NCBI RefSeq assembly: GCF_003473485.1
Contig: NC_053043.1
Location: 38,478,576 to 38,542,575, forward strand
Direction of reading: 5' to 3'
DNA: 64,000 nucleotides
Source: Medicago truncatula
Lineage: Eukaryota; Streptophyta; Magnoliopsida; Fabales; Fabaceae
In this document: positions 23,471 to 35,723 of the stretch, one piece after another
Position numbering within the stretch: position 1 is the first letter of the stretch
Layout: each line of letters starts with the position of its first letter
Position numbers and translations under genes: made by a program
Notes under the pieces: generated by a model
The model's input: only the letters and a program-made list of their open reading frames with translations
Database searches by the model: none
What the model was told of the DNA's origin: nothing

Positions 23471-23904
23471 TATTTGATAATTATAATAAGAAAAATTGTT
23501 TTTTCCTTTTGTTTTGTAAAACTCACAAAGGAAATAGTGAAATATTTTAAAAAAAAAATTATATTCTTTCATTTTTTTCTCTCTCACTCAAATGGCTATT
23601 TTTCTAGACAAACCAAAGTTAGATAATTTCAATCAAAGATACAATGTACATAAGGATATCATAAAAGCTAGGGGATAACATATGAAATTGGGGAAATACA
23701 CAGTTTTAACTAGTATTTCCTACTAAAATAACGTTTAAAGTGTTAGTAAAAAAAAGTTGTAACTAAAAATGGTTTTAAGTCTAAACTTTTGTTTACCAAA
23801 GAAAAAATGTTTTAACTAATTAACAAATTTTTTCCTTTTCGCAGACGAAGTGGCAAACATTATTGAAACTCTTCTCTCACACACACCTGTAAAATCCTGA
23901 GTTT

Positions 23905-24014
23905 GAATCCATATGAAGGTGTCAAACTTAACAATTTCAGCACTTATTAGTTGAGCTATGAATCCATATGAAGGTGTCAAACTTAACAATTTCAGCACTT
24001 ATTAATTGAGCTAT
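23905..24014 (+). repeat. 55-bp tandem duplication
   Basis: Two adjacent 55-base units, 23905-23959 and 23960-24014, with one mismatch near the end (TTAG versus TTAA). Beginning GAATCCATATGAAGG. No gene overlaps it. Confidence 0.9.
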
Positions 24015-24540
24015 GTTTTGCGGACAACCTTTGTAATAGGGAATATATGAAGTCTTACATATAGTGACTGCAGTTAACTTTTTGTTATGAAAAGGATAGG
24101 AGGAAGTGTGAATTTTGTTTCGCATTTCCTCATCGGTTTGTCGAAATTTCAGTTGCATTATAATGTTGTTGAAATTTTGAAGTATAACTTTTGTAAAATC
24201 GCTATGACTCATTCTGACTTGTATTACGAACATAGCAAATTTAAAAATGGACCACATCCACCATGAATCAATACTTGAAAAATGTTTAAAACACCAACGA
24301 CTTAAAGATATTGATTCTATAACACCTAAAAAAAAGGAATTGATTCGATAAAAATAACGAAAAACAAATATATATCTCTATTGAATCGACACTTAGGTTT
24401 CCATCGTGTTGATACAAAAGAGGAGGGTCATGAGCTATTTTTCTTGAGGAGCATCATCAACCGTTTTAAAATTTTCTGATAATTTTTAAGTATTGGTCCA
24501 TGGTTGACCACTTTATTAAGGTGGTCCAAACCACAACTAA

Positions 24541-24905
24541 GAGCATCCACAATGGTGGGTGCTTCACCTATTTAGCACCGGAATTAATAAGCACCCTCGT
24601 TGTTGAAAGAAAATGTTTGGTGCTTATAGAGAAAGGGTGGCTATATAAGCACCCCCTCTCTCTCTCTCTCTCTCTCTCTTTTATTTTTGTGGGCCATATA
24701 TAATAAAATTGTACACAAATCAATAAACTTTGTTGAAATACAATGACATTGAGTTGAGTTATTAATAAGATCTATTTTATGAGGTGCTGGATTGAAGAGA
24801 TCGAGTGCTTATCGAGTAATATCATTAAAAATTAAAAAAATAGATGATTTGTACATACATGACCAACTTAAACACTCAAAATGGAGTGATCTATTGTAGA
24901 TGGTC
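24541..24905. mobile_element. Tourist/PIF-Harbinger-like MITE (365 bp)
   Basis: Ends GAGCATCCACAATGG and, inversely, GACCATCTACAATAG, flanked by TAA on both sides (24538-24540, 24906-24908), the 3-bp target expected for this group. It contains a (CT)n run at about 24653-24679. A single matching end, CCATTGTGGATGCTC, also occurs at 32388-32402. Confidence 0.65.
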
Positions 24906-25269
24906 TAACTAATCTTGAAAACATACTCCCCCTCAAAAAAATAACCTTGAAACATACTCCTTCTAATCTCAGATATAAATAAATATTAACCTTGAAAACA
25001 TACTCACCATGAACCAACGCTCCTTCTGATCTCAAATATAAATAAAAATAAAAAAATAAGATACTTAAATAATTAAAATCAACATTTAAGGTGAATTGCA
25101 TGAAAAAACATGAGAGTTTTCCATGGAAGGCAATCTTTTTCCTAATATATTAATTTTTGTTGACAAGAAAAAGTTGATTTACTTGTTAGTACAAGATCAA
25201 ATATATTAAATTTTTTTGTCATTTTTTATTTTGTGGTGGCTGAGGTTTGAACCTCAAACCTTACATATA

Positions 25270-25521
25270 TTATGTATTGTCCTATCAAGCAATGCGAGTG
25301 GTAGGAGTCTTGTTCAAAAAATTAGAAAACTTCAAATGGAATGGGAAGTGAAGGTTAAACACTCGTATTGTGAAACAAATAAGTGCGCTGATGCGTTAGC
25401 TAATATTGGATGTATCATGGGGAATGAGATGATGTTTTATAAGTTGTGTCCGACTCAAATTAACCATTTGTTAGCTGCTGATCAAGCGGGGGTTACTTTT
25501 CCGCGTTTGATTAAGATGTAA
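25270..25521 (+). pseudogene. LINE RNase H C-terminal fragment
   Basis: The plus frame reads LVQKIRKLQMEWEVKVKHSY, then CETNKCADALANIGC, and ends FPRLIKM before a stop at 25519-25521. This is the last part of the RNase H-like domain of plant LINE/non-LTR proteins (REANxCADxLAN pattern). The upstream domains are missing. It lies 216 bases before the NLR start and probably forms the border of its promoter. Confidence 0.65.
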
Positions 25522-25737
25522 TTTCTTTTTCCGGGCTTAGGCCCTCCCTTTCATAAAAACAAAGGATGTTTATATATAGTAACACGTTGACTAAAACGTT
25601 GAAATTTAAGATCCTATTTTTCCATTCATGTATCTATGAAACTTAGTTTGTCCAAACACCAAAGTCGTATCCTTCTCAAGTTTCATTTTTCTTTTCTAAC
25701 TCACTTGTTTTCTTGAACTTTCCATTCGACTAAAGCA

Positions 25738-28700
25738 ATGGCTGAACAAATACCATACAGTATTATCGTAAGCATCATAAACAAATTAACTTCTTCAACC
25801 TTCCACGAATTCGCACGAATTTACGGTGTCAAAAATGAACTCCAAAATCTCAACAAAACCTTAGAATCCATCAAAATCATGCTTTCAGATGCTGAACACA
25901 AACAGCACAATGATCCCACTATTCATCATTGGATCACAAGGTTCAAACAAGTTCTTCATGATGCTGATGATTTCCTCGATTACTTAACAATTCGAGATTC
26001 AATGCTTAAAGCCAGTAATAATCATGGAAACGTGTTGAATAAGGTACAGAACTTGTTTTCATTGGAGAAAAATCCACTTGCTTTTCGTGTTAAATTAGTT
26101 CGTGAAATTGATAATGTTAGAAAGAAATTTGATAGTGTTGCAGAAGATATGTTGAAGTTGAAACTGAATCCCAGTATGGTAGTAATTTTGAAAGAAAATG
26201 AGGGTTTTTGTTCTTGGAGAGAAACTAGTTCTTTTGTTTTGGAATCGGGGATAGTTGGTAGGGAAGGAAACAAAAATGAGATTATTGAGTTGTTGAAAGG
26301 GAAAGGGAGTAAAGATAGTGTTTCTTTTATTGCTGTTGTTGGTATGGGCGGGTTGGGAAAGACGGCGCTTGCGCAATTGGTTTATAATGATGATGAAGTG
26401 GAGAAGATGTTCGAGAAACGGATTTGGGTTTGTGTTTCTCAGGAGTTTGATGTTAAGTCGATTTTGAGTAAAATGTTGAAATCGTTGAAGAATGGTGAAG
26501 TTGGTGATTTGGAGTTGGATATTTTACAAAGGAGGGTTCGGGAAGAGTTGAATGGGCAAAGGTATTTGCTTGTACTTGATGATTTGTGGAATGAGGATCA
26601 GTTAAAGTGGGATGAGTTGAGAACTTATCTGATGTGTGGAGGTCAAGGTAGTAAGGTATTAGTGACCACTCGTAGTAGATTGGTCTCGCAAATTATGGGT
26701 GTGAACATGCCGTATGTTTTGAAAGGATTGAACAAAGAGCAATCGTGGAATTTGTTAAAGAAGTTGACATTTGGTGAAGTTGCCAATGGCATGAGCCCAA
26801 ATCTTGAATCCATTGGTGATAGAATTGCAGAAAAATGTGGCGGAGTTCCCTTAGCGATCAGAACTGTAGGAGGGTTTTTACAAACTGTAAATGAAAAAGA
26901 AGATCAATGGTTGAATGTTTTAAACGGTGATGTTTGGAGATTGTGTGAAGAAAGGCAGAGTATTATGCCGGTGCTAAAGCTGAGTTATCAAAACTTGCCG
27001 TTGGGGTTAAGACAATGCTTTGCCTATTGTTGTTTATACCCTAAAAATTGGGAAATTCAGAAGAATGAATTGATTCAATTATGGATGGCTCAAGGCTACC
27101 TTGAAAGTACAATTGAAACACAATCCATTGAAGATGTGGGAAATCAATATGTAAGGATTTTGTTGTTGAGGTCATTCTTTCAAGATGCATCATTGAGCAA
27201 ACACAGTGATATAATTTCCTTCAAAATGCATGATTTGATGCATGATCTTGCAAAGTCGGTAGCTGGAAATGATTGCTGCTTGCATGCCGAGGGGAAAAGA
27301 TTTATTGGAAGACCCATCCACGTCTCATTTTTATCTAGTACCACTTGTTCATTGGATCTTTTAGATGCAAGTAAACCGCGTACCGTTCTTTGGGCCAAAA
27401 CCAAAGCAGGAAGTGTTTCGGATGCCAAATTATCTATCACCAAGAACTTGAAATATCTGCGAGCTTTTGATTTGTCACACTCTCTGATAACTGAGCTGCC
27501 ACAATCGATTGATAAATGCAGGCATTTAAGGTATCTGGACTTGTCTAGTTGCAAAGAACTAATTAGTTTGCCCAAGTCAATTGGCAATCTTGTTAGTTTG
27601 CAATCTTTGAAATTGAGTGGTTGCCGGCAACTTGTATTTTGTACTGAAGTTATCACGAAGTTAATTAATCTGAGACACCTTGAAATTGAAGGTTGTAAAG
27701 CCTTTGCAGACATGATGCCTCTTGGATTAGGACAGTTGACTTCATTGCAGTCCTTATCAAGTTTTGTAGTGGGGGATGATGAGACAAGGAACTGTGGCAA
27801 ATTAAATGAATTGAAGGAGCTAAATAGCCTAAAGGGTCATTTGAGAATCAGTAATCTGGGCTCAGTAAAAGATGTGGCATTGGAGTCACGAGAAGTAAAT
27901 CTGAAAATAAAGAAGTACATCCAAGTCCTGGAGCTGAATTGGGGGAAAAGCCGATATGATTGGGTAGAAGAAGGGAAAAACAGTGAGATCGACTTGCAGT
28001 TATTGGATAATCTTTGTCCTAATCAGAATTTGAGAAAATTGCAAGTGAGTGGGTATCCGGGAGTGAGGTTTTCAAGTTGGCTTCCTTCCCTGACTAATAT
28101 TATTCAAATCAACCTCTACCGTCTTTCCAATTGTCAACATCTCCAACCATTGGAAGGACTTCCACGGCTGAAGAGGATTCACATTAGTGAAATGAATGAA
28201 CTAAAGTACATTCATTACGATGATATCTCTCATGTGTTCTTCCCGTCTTTGGAGAAACTCATCCTCTTTGGCTGCAAAAACCTGAAAGGATGGAAAAGGT
28301 TGGGAAATAATGTTGAAAACCATCATCCACTCCCCCCTTTTCCCTGTCTTTCATATTTGGAAATTTGGGATTGTCCGAAACTGACTTGCATGCCTACATA
28401 TCCTTACCTCACCGAGTTGAAGTTAATTTCTTGTAACGTGAAGCCAATGATTGAAACATGTTCGGTTCAGCTTCAGTCTTCCTCCTTCAACCCTCTTTTT
28501 GGCCTCAAGCACTTGTATCTCACAGAAATAGACCTAGAAGCAATGCCAGAGCAGTGGATGAAAAATCTGAAATCTCTTGAGCGTCTCTCTCTTTCGGGAT
28601 TTCTTGTTATTGAGCCTATGATACGACACTTGCAACACCTTTCTGCTGGACTTCAGGAACTGAGAATTTGTCAAGTCGACAAGCTTGATTTATGGAGAGA

Positions 28701-29013
28701 TGAGGGTAATGCTAACTCTGAATGCCAAGTCCCTCATGGCCTCAGATCTCTGCAGAAAATATCCGTAGAATTCTGCGACAACTTGAAGGCCTTTCCGGAG
28801 CAAATTCTTGACATCCAATCACTTAGGCATATTAAGATTCTTCATTGTGATGATTTAGAGTCACTGCCTGAAGGCTTGCGTTGCCTTACAAATTTGCAGA
28901 CTCTTCATATTATCCACTGTCCTCTTATACGTAAGAGATGTCAAATTAAAGTTGGAGAAGATTGGCCAAACATTGCTCACATCCCAGACATATTGTTAAT
29001 TGATTCTGTTTAA
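25738..29013 (+). CDS. CC-NB-LRR disease resistance protein (RGA type)
   Basis: One uninterrupted exon of 1091 residues. An Rx-type coiled-coil domain (about 1-130) is followed by an NB-ARC domain: P-loop GMGGLGKT at 202-209, kinase-2 LLVLDDLW near 277, GGVPLAI near 370 and MHD at 497-499. About 570-1080 is leucine-rich repeat, including LRxLDLSxCxxLxxLP-type units. All nucleotide-binding motifs are intact and the length is normal for RGA-like CNLs, so the gene looks functional as an intracellular pathogen sensor. The effector recognised cannot be told. The ATG chosen gives the usual MAEQIPYSI start. A probable 3' UTR intron follows immediately. Confidence 0.95.
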   Translation: MAEQIPYSIIVSIINKLTSSTFHEFARIYGVKNELQNLNKTLESIKIMLSDAEHKQHNDPTIHHWITRFKQVLHDADDFLDYLTIRDSMLKASNNHGNVLNKVQNLFSLEKNPLAFRVKLVREIDNVRKKFDSVAEDMLKLKLNPSMVVILKENEGFCSWRETSSFVLESGIVGREGNKNEIIELLKGKGSKDSVSFIAVVGMGGLGKTALAQLVYNDDEVEKMFEKRIWVCVSQEFDVKSILSKMLKSLKNGEVGDLELDILQRRVREELNGQRYLLVLDDLWNEDQLKWDELRTYLMCGGQGSKVLVTTRSRLVSQIMGVNMPYVLKGLNKEQSWNLLKKLTFGEVANGMSPNLESIGDRIAEKCGGVPLAIRTVGGFLQTVNEKEDQWLNVLNGDVWRLCEERQSIMPVLKLSYQNLPLGLRQCFAYCCLYPKNWEIQKNELIQLWMAQGYLESTIETQSIEDVGNQYVRILLLRSFFQDASLSKHSDIISFKMHDLMHDLAKSVAGNDCCLHAEGKRFIGRPIHVSFLSSTTCSLDLLDASKPRTVLWAKTKAGSVSDAKLSITKNLKYLRAFDLSHSLITELPQSIDKCRHLRYLDLSSCKELISLPKSIGNLVSLQSLKLSGCRQLVFCTEVITKLINLRHLEIEGCKAFADMMPLGLGQLTSLQSLSSFVVGDDETRNCGKLNELKELNSLKGHLRISNLGSVKDVALESREVNLKIKKYIQVLELNWGKSRYDWVEEGKNSEIDLQLLDNLCPNQNLRKLQVSGYPGVRFSSWLPSLTNIIQINLYRLSNCQHLQPLEGLPRLKRIHISEMNELKYIHYDDISHVFFPSLEKLILFGCKNLKGWKRLGNNVENHHPLPPFPCLSYLEIWDCPKLTCMPTYPYLTELKLISCNVKPMIETCSVQLQSSSFNPLFGLKHLYLTEIDLEAMPEQWMKNLKSLERLSLSGFLVIEPMIRHLQHLSAGLQELRICQVDKLDLWRDEGNANSECQVPHGLRSLQKISVEFCDNLKAFPEQILDIQSLRHIKILHCDDLESLPEGLRCLTNLQTLHIIHCPLIRKRCQIKVGEDWPNIAHIPDILLIDSV

Positions 29014-29015
29014 AG

Positions 29016-29480
29016 GTAATAAATGCCAAAACTACACCGTGTTTCTCCAATTTTAACTTTAGTATTTAAACAATAGCAGGGAATTCTCAGTTATTTATTT
29101 ATTTATATTTGTTGACATATAAAATGGGAATAATCTATCTTTTGTCTCTACAAATATCCTGATCACATCAATCCTTATTGAAAATTGAAAATTTAAGTAT
29201 TGTCAAAATCTGTACAAATTTCGAATTCTCATAGGTCATTGATTCATGTATTTTTGGTTTCTTGTATCCTGGTTTGTTGTTGAGTTCCCATGTACTTGAG
29301 TTGAGTGTGAATGGATAGCTGGAACAATAGAAAGTTGGCCATCTCATCAAAACTTCAGTTGATATTTTCTTTTAGCACTAGTTTAATTGTTCTAAATCCA
29401 AATGTTACTCAGGCATAATATGCATTACCAAATTATTGTTAATACTTTCTGTCATGTATTTATGTCTTGGTGCATTGCAG
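29016..29480 (+). other. Probable 3' UTR intron of the NLR gene
   Basis: Two bases after the stop codon comes AAAG|GTAATAA, and a good acceptor TGCATTGCAG|AAG ends at 29480. A further possible donor GGAAAG|GTACTT is at 29512. No coding is lost. The call is from splice signals alone. Confidence 0.45.
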
Positions 29481-29868
29481 AAGATTAAGAATGTCACAAA
29501 TTGAAGAGGGAAAGGTACTTATCATTGAATATTCCTTTTCCAGTTTCTCCCATCATTGTTCTCGAGTTAATACTAAACTAGATATATATCATAGATGTTT
29601 ACACTTCACACAATTTTCTTGGAATAAAAGGTGTAGAAAACATTAGATGTTGGTACTTATATAGGATGAAGCCATGTTAAAGGAGACCGTGACAGTTACA
29701 GATAGGAGGAACGATAAGAACAATATCGATATCTTTTTTGTACGAATCAATAACAATATTATTTTCTCTGCATGTAAACATGAATTGTGCATCATCAAAG
29801 ATGAAAAGATAAACAAAAATAACTAGAAAGACTGTAAAGTATTTGATACTGTTGTAAGTAAACCTGTT

Positions 29869-31779
29869 TTATTTTCTGCTTTTATAACATCTAGACCAAA
29901 GAATTATAAAGTTAAGCATTCTATACCCTATTATAAAGCTTAACATTACAGCCAAATTTGTCCATTTGTGCGACTCTTTGAGACCCTGTTGTCTTAAAAA
30001 CTCAACTCCATATAAAATGCATTCCCCGTTATCAACTTCTATGCATCTCGATTTCCCTTGCTCACCTCCATACTCATTTATCATAAGGCACTCAAATGGA
30101 TACTTGAATAGGCTTATATAGTGCATAAAAATCCAGTAACTAGGTATTTTTTCCTTTGATATGAAATACCCTGAGAATAGAAAGAAAGACCCCATTAGAC
30201 CAGCAATCACCGAGCTTCCAAGGATGAAATTTGGAACTAGGGCGCTAAAACAAGCCACAAGAGAATTCGACATTAATAGGACCAACCAAACCACTAAAGA
30301 GAAGTAAAGGAAACCGCCAATGTCTTTCCTTAATCCTACCAGCCAATAAACTGGAGTAGTATACAGAAGACCAACCATTAGAAGAAAAGGAAGAAACACA
30401 AGCGTATTTGCTAAAACATAGGAAGAAACTCTATAAGCTCCTCTTGCGGTCTCTCTCATAAAAGTTCTTCTCTCCTCCAAGAAAATAGGCAGCCCTTCTG
30501 TTGTTGATGATAACAAAAAGGTAAGGCTGAAAGCAAAGAAGCCGCTTCGTGTTTGTAACGCTACCTTACTTTGTTTGTTCCCAACATTCAAGAATATGGT
30601 TCCCAATATAAATCCAGCTACTAAGGCCTGTATGACCCTTGTGACAAAGAGTTGCTTGGTTCTGAATATGTTGCTGCAAAATCTTTGTCCTAGGATTAAA
30701 ATTTCCTCCATTGGAGAATTTGAGTACAATATTGCCTTTTCTTTGACAATCATAGAGCACTGCATCATCATCTTGTGATCTTGGTGCCCTTTGTCATCAT
30801 TGAGAAGAAATTGATTGTTCCCAGGTTCTGAAGTATGTATAACTAAGCTTTGCATGACATCAAGAGCAAATTCTAAGACATTGACATGGTTGGGAATGCG
30901 ATGACCAGATAAAGTGAGCCTTGCCTCAAGAAGATTCAATGAACCATTATGCATGACAAATCCATCAGATAGCAAAATGAGGCTATCAAGTTGCTCTAAG
31001 ATTCGGAAACCGGGTTGGTGGATAGTTAAAACAACTGTCTTACCTTGATTAAATGCCATTAGTCTTAGCAATGAGATTACATTAAGAGCTGATGCTGAAT
31101 CCAGACCTGAAGTTGGTTCATCAATCAAAATAATTGCAGGGTCATGAACCAAGTCAACACCAATGGAAACTCTACGCCTTTCCCCGCCTGATATACCATG
31201 GTCTGATCCATTGCCAATTCTTGAATCTGCAATAGAATCCAACCCGAGCTCCTTCATCAACTCTGCAACTCTCATAGCAGCCACTTTTCGCCCTCCGGGA
31301 AGCCTCAACAAAGCACTATACATGAGTGTCTCTCTAACCGTAAGCGATGGAAACAATGCATCTTCTTGTGTTACGTGCCCCGAGTCTCTTCTGAATCTGT
31401 TCACATCCATCTGCTTCTGATTGACAATTACTTGTCCAGAAACCTTACAAGAGGGTATTCTCCCAGCAAGAATTTCAAGCAGTGTTGTTTTTCCAGCTCC
31501 ACTAGGACCAGCAATAGCAGTAACCTCCCCTGGCCTTGCCTCACAATTTACATCCTTCAAAATGAACTTTGAACCTCTCCTAGGATTCGAACCGAAACAA
31601 AGAGTTCTAAGTTCATCAAGTTGGCTGCACAATTTGTATGATACATTTTTGGTTTCTAACCTATAAAGGGGTTTTCTGTTGCATGAGATGGGATTGAATG
31701 ATGATTCCATTCTTGTGTTTGTTTCATGCAAAGTGAGAGAAGAGAGGCATGTATTGCCTAAGTTATGTGAAGCATACAT
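29869..31779 (-). CDS. ABCG10: ABCG half-transporter, ABCG10-like
   Basis: An intronless 636-residue WHITE-type half transporter: nucleotide-binding domain first, membrane domain second. Walker [10 protein letters not shown] is at 91-99, the signature ISGGERRR at 196-203, Walker B with D-loop [12 protein letters not shown] at 216-227. The membrane half (about 375-632) shows family blocks such as [13 protein letters not shown] and [13 protein letters not shown]. The opening [12 protein letters not shown] and overall order match ABCG10/ABCG5-type proteins from memory; legume relatives move phenylpropanoid intermediates, but the substrate here is unknown. An internal Met at residue 24 (31710) fits the family N-terminus better than the first ATG. 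Homodimer or heterodimer partners are needed. It is convergent with the NLR. Confidence 0.92.
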   Translation of the reverse strand: MYASHNLGNTCLSSLTLHETNTRMESSFNPISCNRKPLYRLETKNVSYKLCSQLDELRTLCFGSNPRRGSKFILKDVNCEARPGEVTAIAGPSGAGKTTLLEILAGRIPSCKVSGQVIVNQKQMDVNRFRRDSGHVTQEDALFPSLTVRETLMYSALLRLPGGRKVAAMRVAELMKELGLDSIADSRIGNGSDHGISGGERRRVSIGVDLVHDPAIILIDEPTSGLDSASALNVISLLRLMAFNQGKTVVLTIHQPGFRILEQLDSLILLSDGFVMHNGSLNLLEARLTLSGHRIPNHVNVLEFALDVMQSLVIHTSEPGNNQFLLNDDKGHQDHKMMMQCSMIVKEKAILYSNSPMEEILILGQRFCSNIFRTKQLFVTRVIQALVAGFILGTIFLNVGNKQSKVALQTRSGFFAFSLTFLLSSTTEGLPIFLEERRTFMRETARGAYRVSSYVLANTLVFLPFLLMVGLLYTTPVYWLVGLRKDIGGFLYFSLVVWLVLLMSNSLVACFSALVPNFILGSSVIAGLMGSFFLFSGYFISKEKIPSYWIFMHYISLFKYPFECLMINEYGGEQGKSRCIEVDNGECILYGVEFLRQQGLKESHKWTNLAVMLSFIIGYRMLNFIILWSRCYKSRK

Positions 31780-31802
31780 AAATCAAGAGAGGGAAGATGA
31801 GC

Positions 31803-32340
31803 TAACACACCAAACTGTGAGCTAGTTATAAGCTAAGAAACCAAATTTAGACTACGTAATAGTATGTAATTAATTAATGGACCTTGACATTTTGTATATG
31901 ATATTTGACTTCATCTACTTTTATATTTTCTATTGAAGTGTAGTACTTGAAAAGTGTTTAACTAGTTCAAATTCTTTAAGAAAATCAAAGAAAGAACACA
32001 AGAATGTTTAGATAGGAAACTTTTCTGGTGAGCTGAATATTGACTGTGCAATGTTGGTGTTTGGTTGCCCCACTATCTTCCCCACATAATATAGGCAGAG
32101 ACAGCTCAAAGTTTGGTTGGTGGAAAAATATAAAGTATCAAATAGAGTTTTACAAGTTAACATGGATCACCCTTTTTCAAATGTGATTCACAATATTGTA
32201 CATTTCTTAATATAACGGATTGATATTTCTATATAAAGTCAAAATTAAATAAATGGGTAAACCACTGAAGAAATTTGTTTAATCAGTGAACCAATCTTTT
32301 TTATTGTTATGATGAACATCAATGACAAAAATAAAAAGTA
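31803..32340. repeat. Duplicated block A: 5' flank of the ABCG gene
   Basis: From CACACCAAACTGTGAGCTA onward this sequence aligns by eye with about 39660-40750: shared CCTTGACATTTTGTA, TAGTTCAAATTCTT, TTTTGACTGTGCA-like and GTTGCCCCA-x-TATCTTCC blocks in the same order. It lies just upstream of the ABCG start codon, so it includes that gene's promoter. Confidence 0.75.
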
Positions 32341-32961
32341 ACGTATCCATGTGGGATCCGTTTAAGACCTCAAATTTGAGGATCTCCATTGTGGATGCTC
32401 ATAGTTACTGGTTAAGAGTTGATTTGTTACCAAGCATCCTTAAGGTTTTTTAAATTACAAACATAAAACAATGAGTATTTAAATTATCATTATAATAATA
32501 TGTTAATGTTGCCTATTTTTTCAAACACTCGGAATTTACGGATTATATGCAAGGTCGGTTGATAGAAACAATATATAATATATACATGGTCCGAGTTCGA
32601 ACCCCAGCCAAAAAAAAAAAAAAAAACTCATATTTTACGGATTATGAAACGATTCGTCTGTCTTTTACATAAGATTTTCTACGTGTATAGTTGAAAGAGG
32701 AATTTTGCATGAAGATACAATGAGTAAAAAAAATGGTATGGTTCGTTTTTTTTTCTGGATAATAATATTCTATTTTTATGCAATTAGTTGTCTAAAAACT
32801 TCAATTTTTTTTTTAATGAGATGTTAGTAATTAGTTGTAACTAAAAAACACATATACTTTGAGAAATGTAAAAGTGCCTCTCAAACCAACAAAACATCCC
32901 ATTTTCATGGTGGAATTGTTGACAAAACTCATTCAGATCAATTATCATATATTATCTCAAG

Positions 32962-33197
32962 CGTGGCCCTGAGTATGGCGGGGGGATGGGCACCGAGGGC
33001 ATAATTTTTTTAGGGGCATCAAAGTTTGTATTTTAAATATATTTCTTTTTAACTCATTTTGATTAATTTTATTGAATATATTTTTAGAGAACCTCGATTA
33101 TGAATGCATCTTTTGCAACAAAAAATACAGAAAAAAAGACATTTGATATCAACGTTATTGATTCGTCCGGGGCACAAAAATCTTAGGATTGACCCTG
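32962..33197. mobile_element. Small hAT-like insertion (236 bp)
   Basis: An 8-bp direct repeat ATCTCAAG flanks it on both sides (32954-32961, 33198-33205), the size typical of hAT elements. The ends CGTGGCCCTGAG and, inversely, CAGGGTCAATCC are only weakly similar. No coding. Confidence 0.55.
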
Positions 33198-33205
33198 ATC
33201 TCAAG

Positions 33206-34000
33206 AGAATCTAGACTATTTTCATGTTTTGATTCGTTTGTCCAATCTTATATGTCCAACATCAACGTTCACATTTCAGTTCACCAGTTGATATTTACGA
33301 TCATGTAACTATAGTCAAATGATTATCCAATCCTAATTATGGATATCAAGGTTCACCTTTCAATACATCGGTCGATATCTAAGATTGGATAACTATATTT
33401 CTATGACTACACACATGAAGAATAATACGATTGAATTAAAAGGTTTTGAATCCCACAACAAAAAGATATAATTGAGATTATATGGACAATGTATCATCGG
33501 ATTTCTTCCACAACCCCAAGACTAAGGAGTTTACTTGCTCATGATAGTAGATATAATAAAAACAAATATTAGAACATTGAACAAAAGAAAAAATAATGAA
33601 AACTTAAATTTTATTGAAATAATAAAGTGGAAGAACATAAACAAAATGCAACTAGAAGAGTTGGAGAGTTTTAGAAACCTTAACACTTTGGGTTGTCTTG
33701 CTTTACACCGACTTCACTCTTCACATCTTACAGTCTAAACACGTACAACACAACTTCATTAATTCTAGGTGTTGTGAATTTGAACCTTTGCCAAAACCAA
33801 CAAGAACAAAGATGTGAGGTAAATAACAATGATAAATAATGACCAAATAGTCCAAGCAACAACTAGCAACCTATGCGTATTGAAAATCCACAATCAAATC
33901 AAAGAACAAAAATAAGAGAGTAGAGAAAAAATATATAAATATTGTTTATTCATTTTGACCTAAATTGACATGCATATAAGGGAGAAAGAAGCTCTCAAAA
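33206..34000. mobile_element. Strongly decayed LTR related to the 9738-10941 family
   Basis: A run CAACCCCAAGACTAAGGAG followed by TTTACTTGCTCATG and TAGATATA parallels CAATCCCAAGACAAGGAG, TCTACTCACTCATG and TAGACATG in the LTRs at 10376 and 58973. Boundaries cannot be placed. The call rests on a few aligned blocks. Confidence 0.35.
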
Positions 34001-35700
34001 AAACTATAATTACGTTTTTATAAGAGATACACATAAATTACAATAAATTAGCTTCAAGAGCTCTCTAAATACAAACCTTAATTTCTACCACTTTTTAAGT
34101 CTCTTAACTCACAAAAAGATCCCAAGAGATCAAATCAAGAGAGAAATATCAGATCTTCTCTCCAATGAGATCTTATTATCTAATGTGTTTCAAATTTGTT
34201 TCCAAACCCAAGAATATCACTCAAAAACACTTTTTTTTTTTGAACAGATCACTCAAAAACACTTAACACCTGGTCTTTATATTTTCCTAAAAATTCACAT
34301 TTTTTTGTCTCTCAAATTACACAACGAATGGAAGACAAAAATGTTTAAATATGGACGTGATCCTGAGATACGTGTCTCATGCATGACGAAAATGCTTAAA
34401 ACTCGAAGAGCCACTCGTCTCAAGGCCCATGTTGGGTGCCTCGTGGGGGCAGGAGTGAACCAACTTCTAGACTTCCAAAACATTGCATTGGTGAGATTTT
34501 AAGACACAAAACACTGTTCAAAAAGTACTAATGTCAAAGGTTCAAACTTTACCTAAGGAAGATAATAGAAACAAGGTACACTTGCCCTTAAACAGAGTCA
34601 AAAATCCTAATCTCCCATTCGACACAACACGAGGTGAAGTCTTATAGGCCAATACGAGTAGCTTAGTAAGAATCATAACTAGGAAGATAACTACAACTTT
34701 AGGATAATAAGGAAGGTTCCTTACTCAGAGCTAGTCATAGGTGGTGACATGGTGAAAGCACAAAGTCCTTCAAGTTTGTTCCTAGCTTTGTGAATAGAAA
34801 ACGCTTTATATCAAGGACATGATTTTAGGCCAACTCAAACATTAAACAAGAATCAATATCAAAGAGAAAGAGGTGAAGTTGCTGGTCATTTTGTGGGAGG
34901 TATCGATTTTTTTTTTTGAGGGAGAAAAAAAAAATCACATAATTTGGTGCCATTATGTATGCTTGTATTTATTTGTGTAATTTATTTTGCACAAATTGTC
35001 ATGTCAAATTTATTTAAAGGCAAACAAATGAGGTTGATCACACTTTATCAAAGTAGCCATATTTTGAATTAGCTTCCAAACTTATATTGATGTACCGTCT
35101 TTTTTTTATAATATTTTTTTGAACAAGCCAAAATGAGATATATTAACAGAGAGTTTTGTTTCCTAGCACAAGGAGTGCCAAATGAGACAAAACAAGGTTA
35201 CAAAATAGTTTACAAAATATTGATGAAATGTCTTGTTTTAACAAATTCTTGAGATGATATAAACATGTTCCTAATAAAATAAATCTTGTTACATTTTCTT
35301 ATAATAGTGACTAACTCTCTTTTTGTTCCTAACATTGACTAATTCAAATCAACTCATAAATTTTCATTTTCTCTTATTCTATTTTCATGTAATAATAATA
35401 TAATAAAAAGTCATGTTAACAAATATTTTAAGGGTGCTTGTAAAAAATTCAAAAGAAAAAATAATTTATTAAATTTGTGTAGAAAAGTTCATTTTTAAAG
35501 TTTTAATATATTAAATATACTACTATTTCTAAGATAAATTTTTTTATTTTAACTTTTTAACAATTAGGCACTAGTTGACATTTATGGTATAATAATAACA
35601 ACATGATAAAAGAAAAAAATAACGATCAAGCCAATGTAATAGGAAAGTTGCTCTTCTCACTTTCATTTTTGCTCCCATATACTACGAAAATACTAAAATA
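34001..35700. other. Unassigned AT-rich spacer
   Basis: Short frames such as 34185-34502 show no family resemblance. I see no gene, RNA or well-bounded repeat. Confidence 0.4.
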
Positions 35701-35723
35701 TTAATTATCGTTCGATTGTGAAA

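Noticed and set aside
32588..32625. GAGTTCGAACCCCAGCC followed by poly(A), like a SINE or tRNA B box
   Set aside because: No A box, no tRNA fold and no target duplication found nearby. Similar phrases at 25247 and 54830 look like scraps of dispersed repeats.
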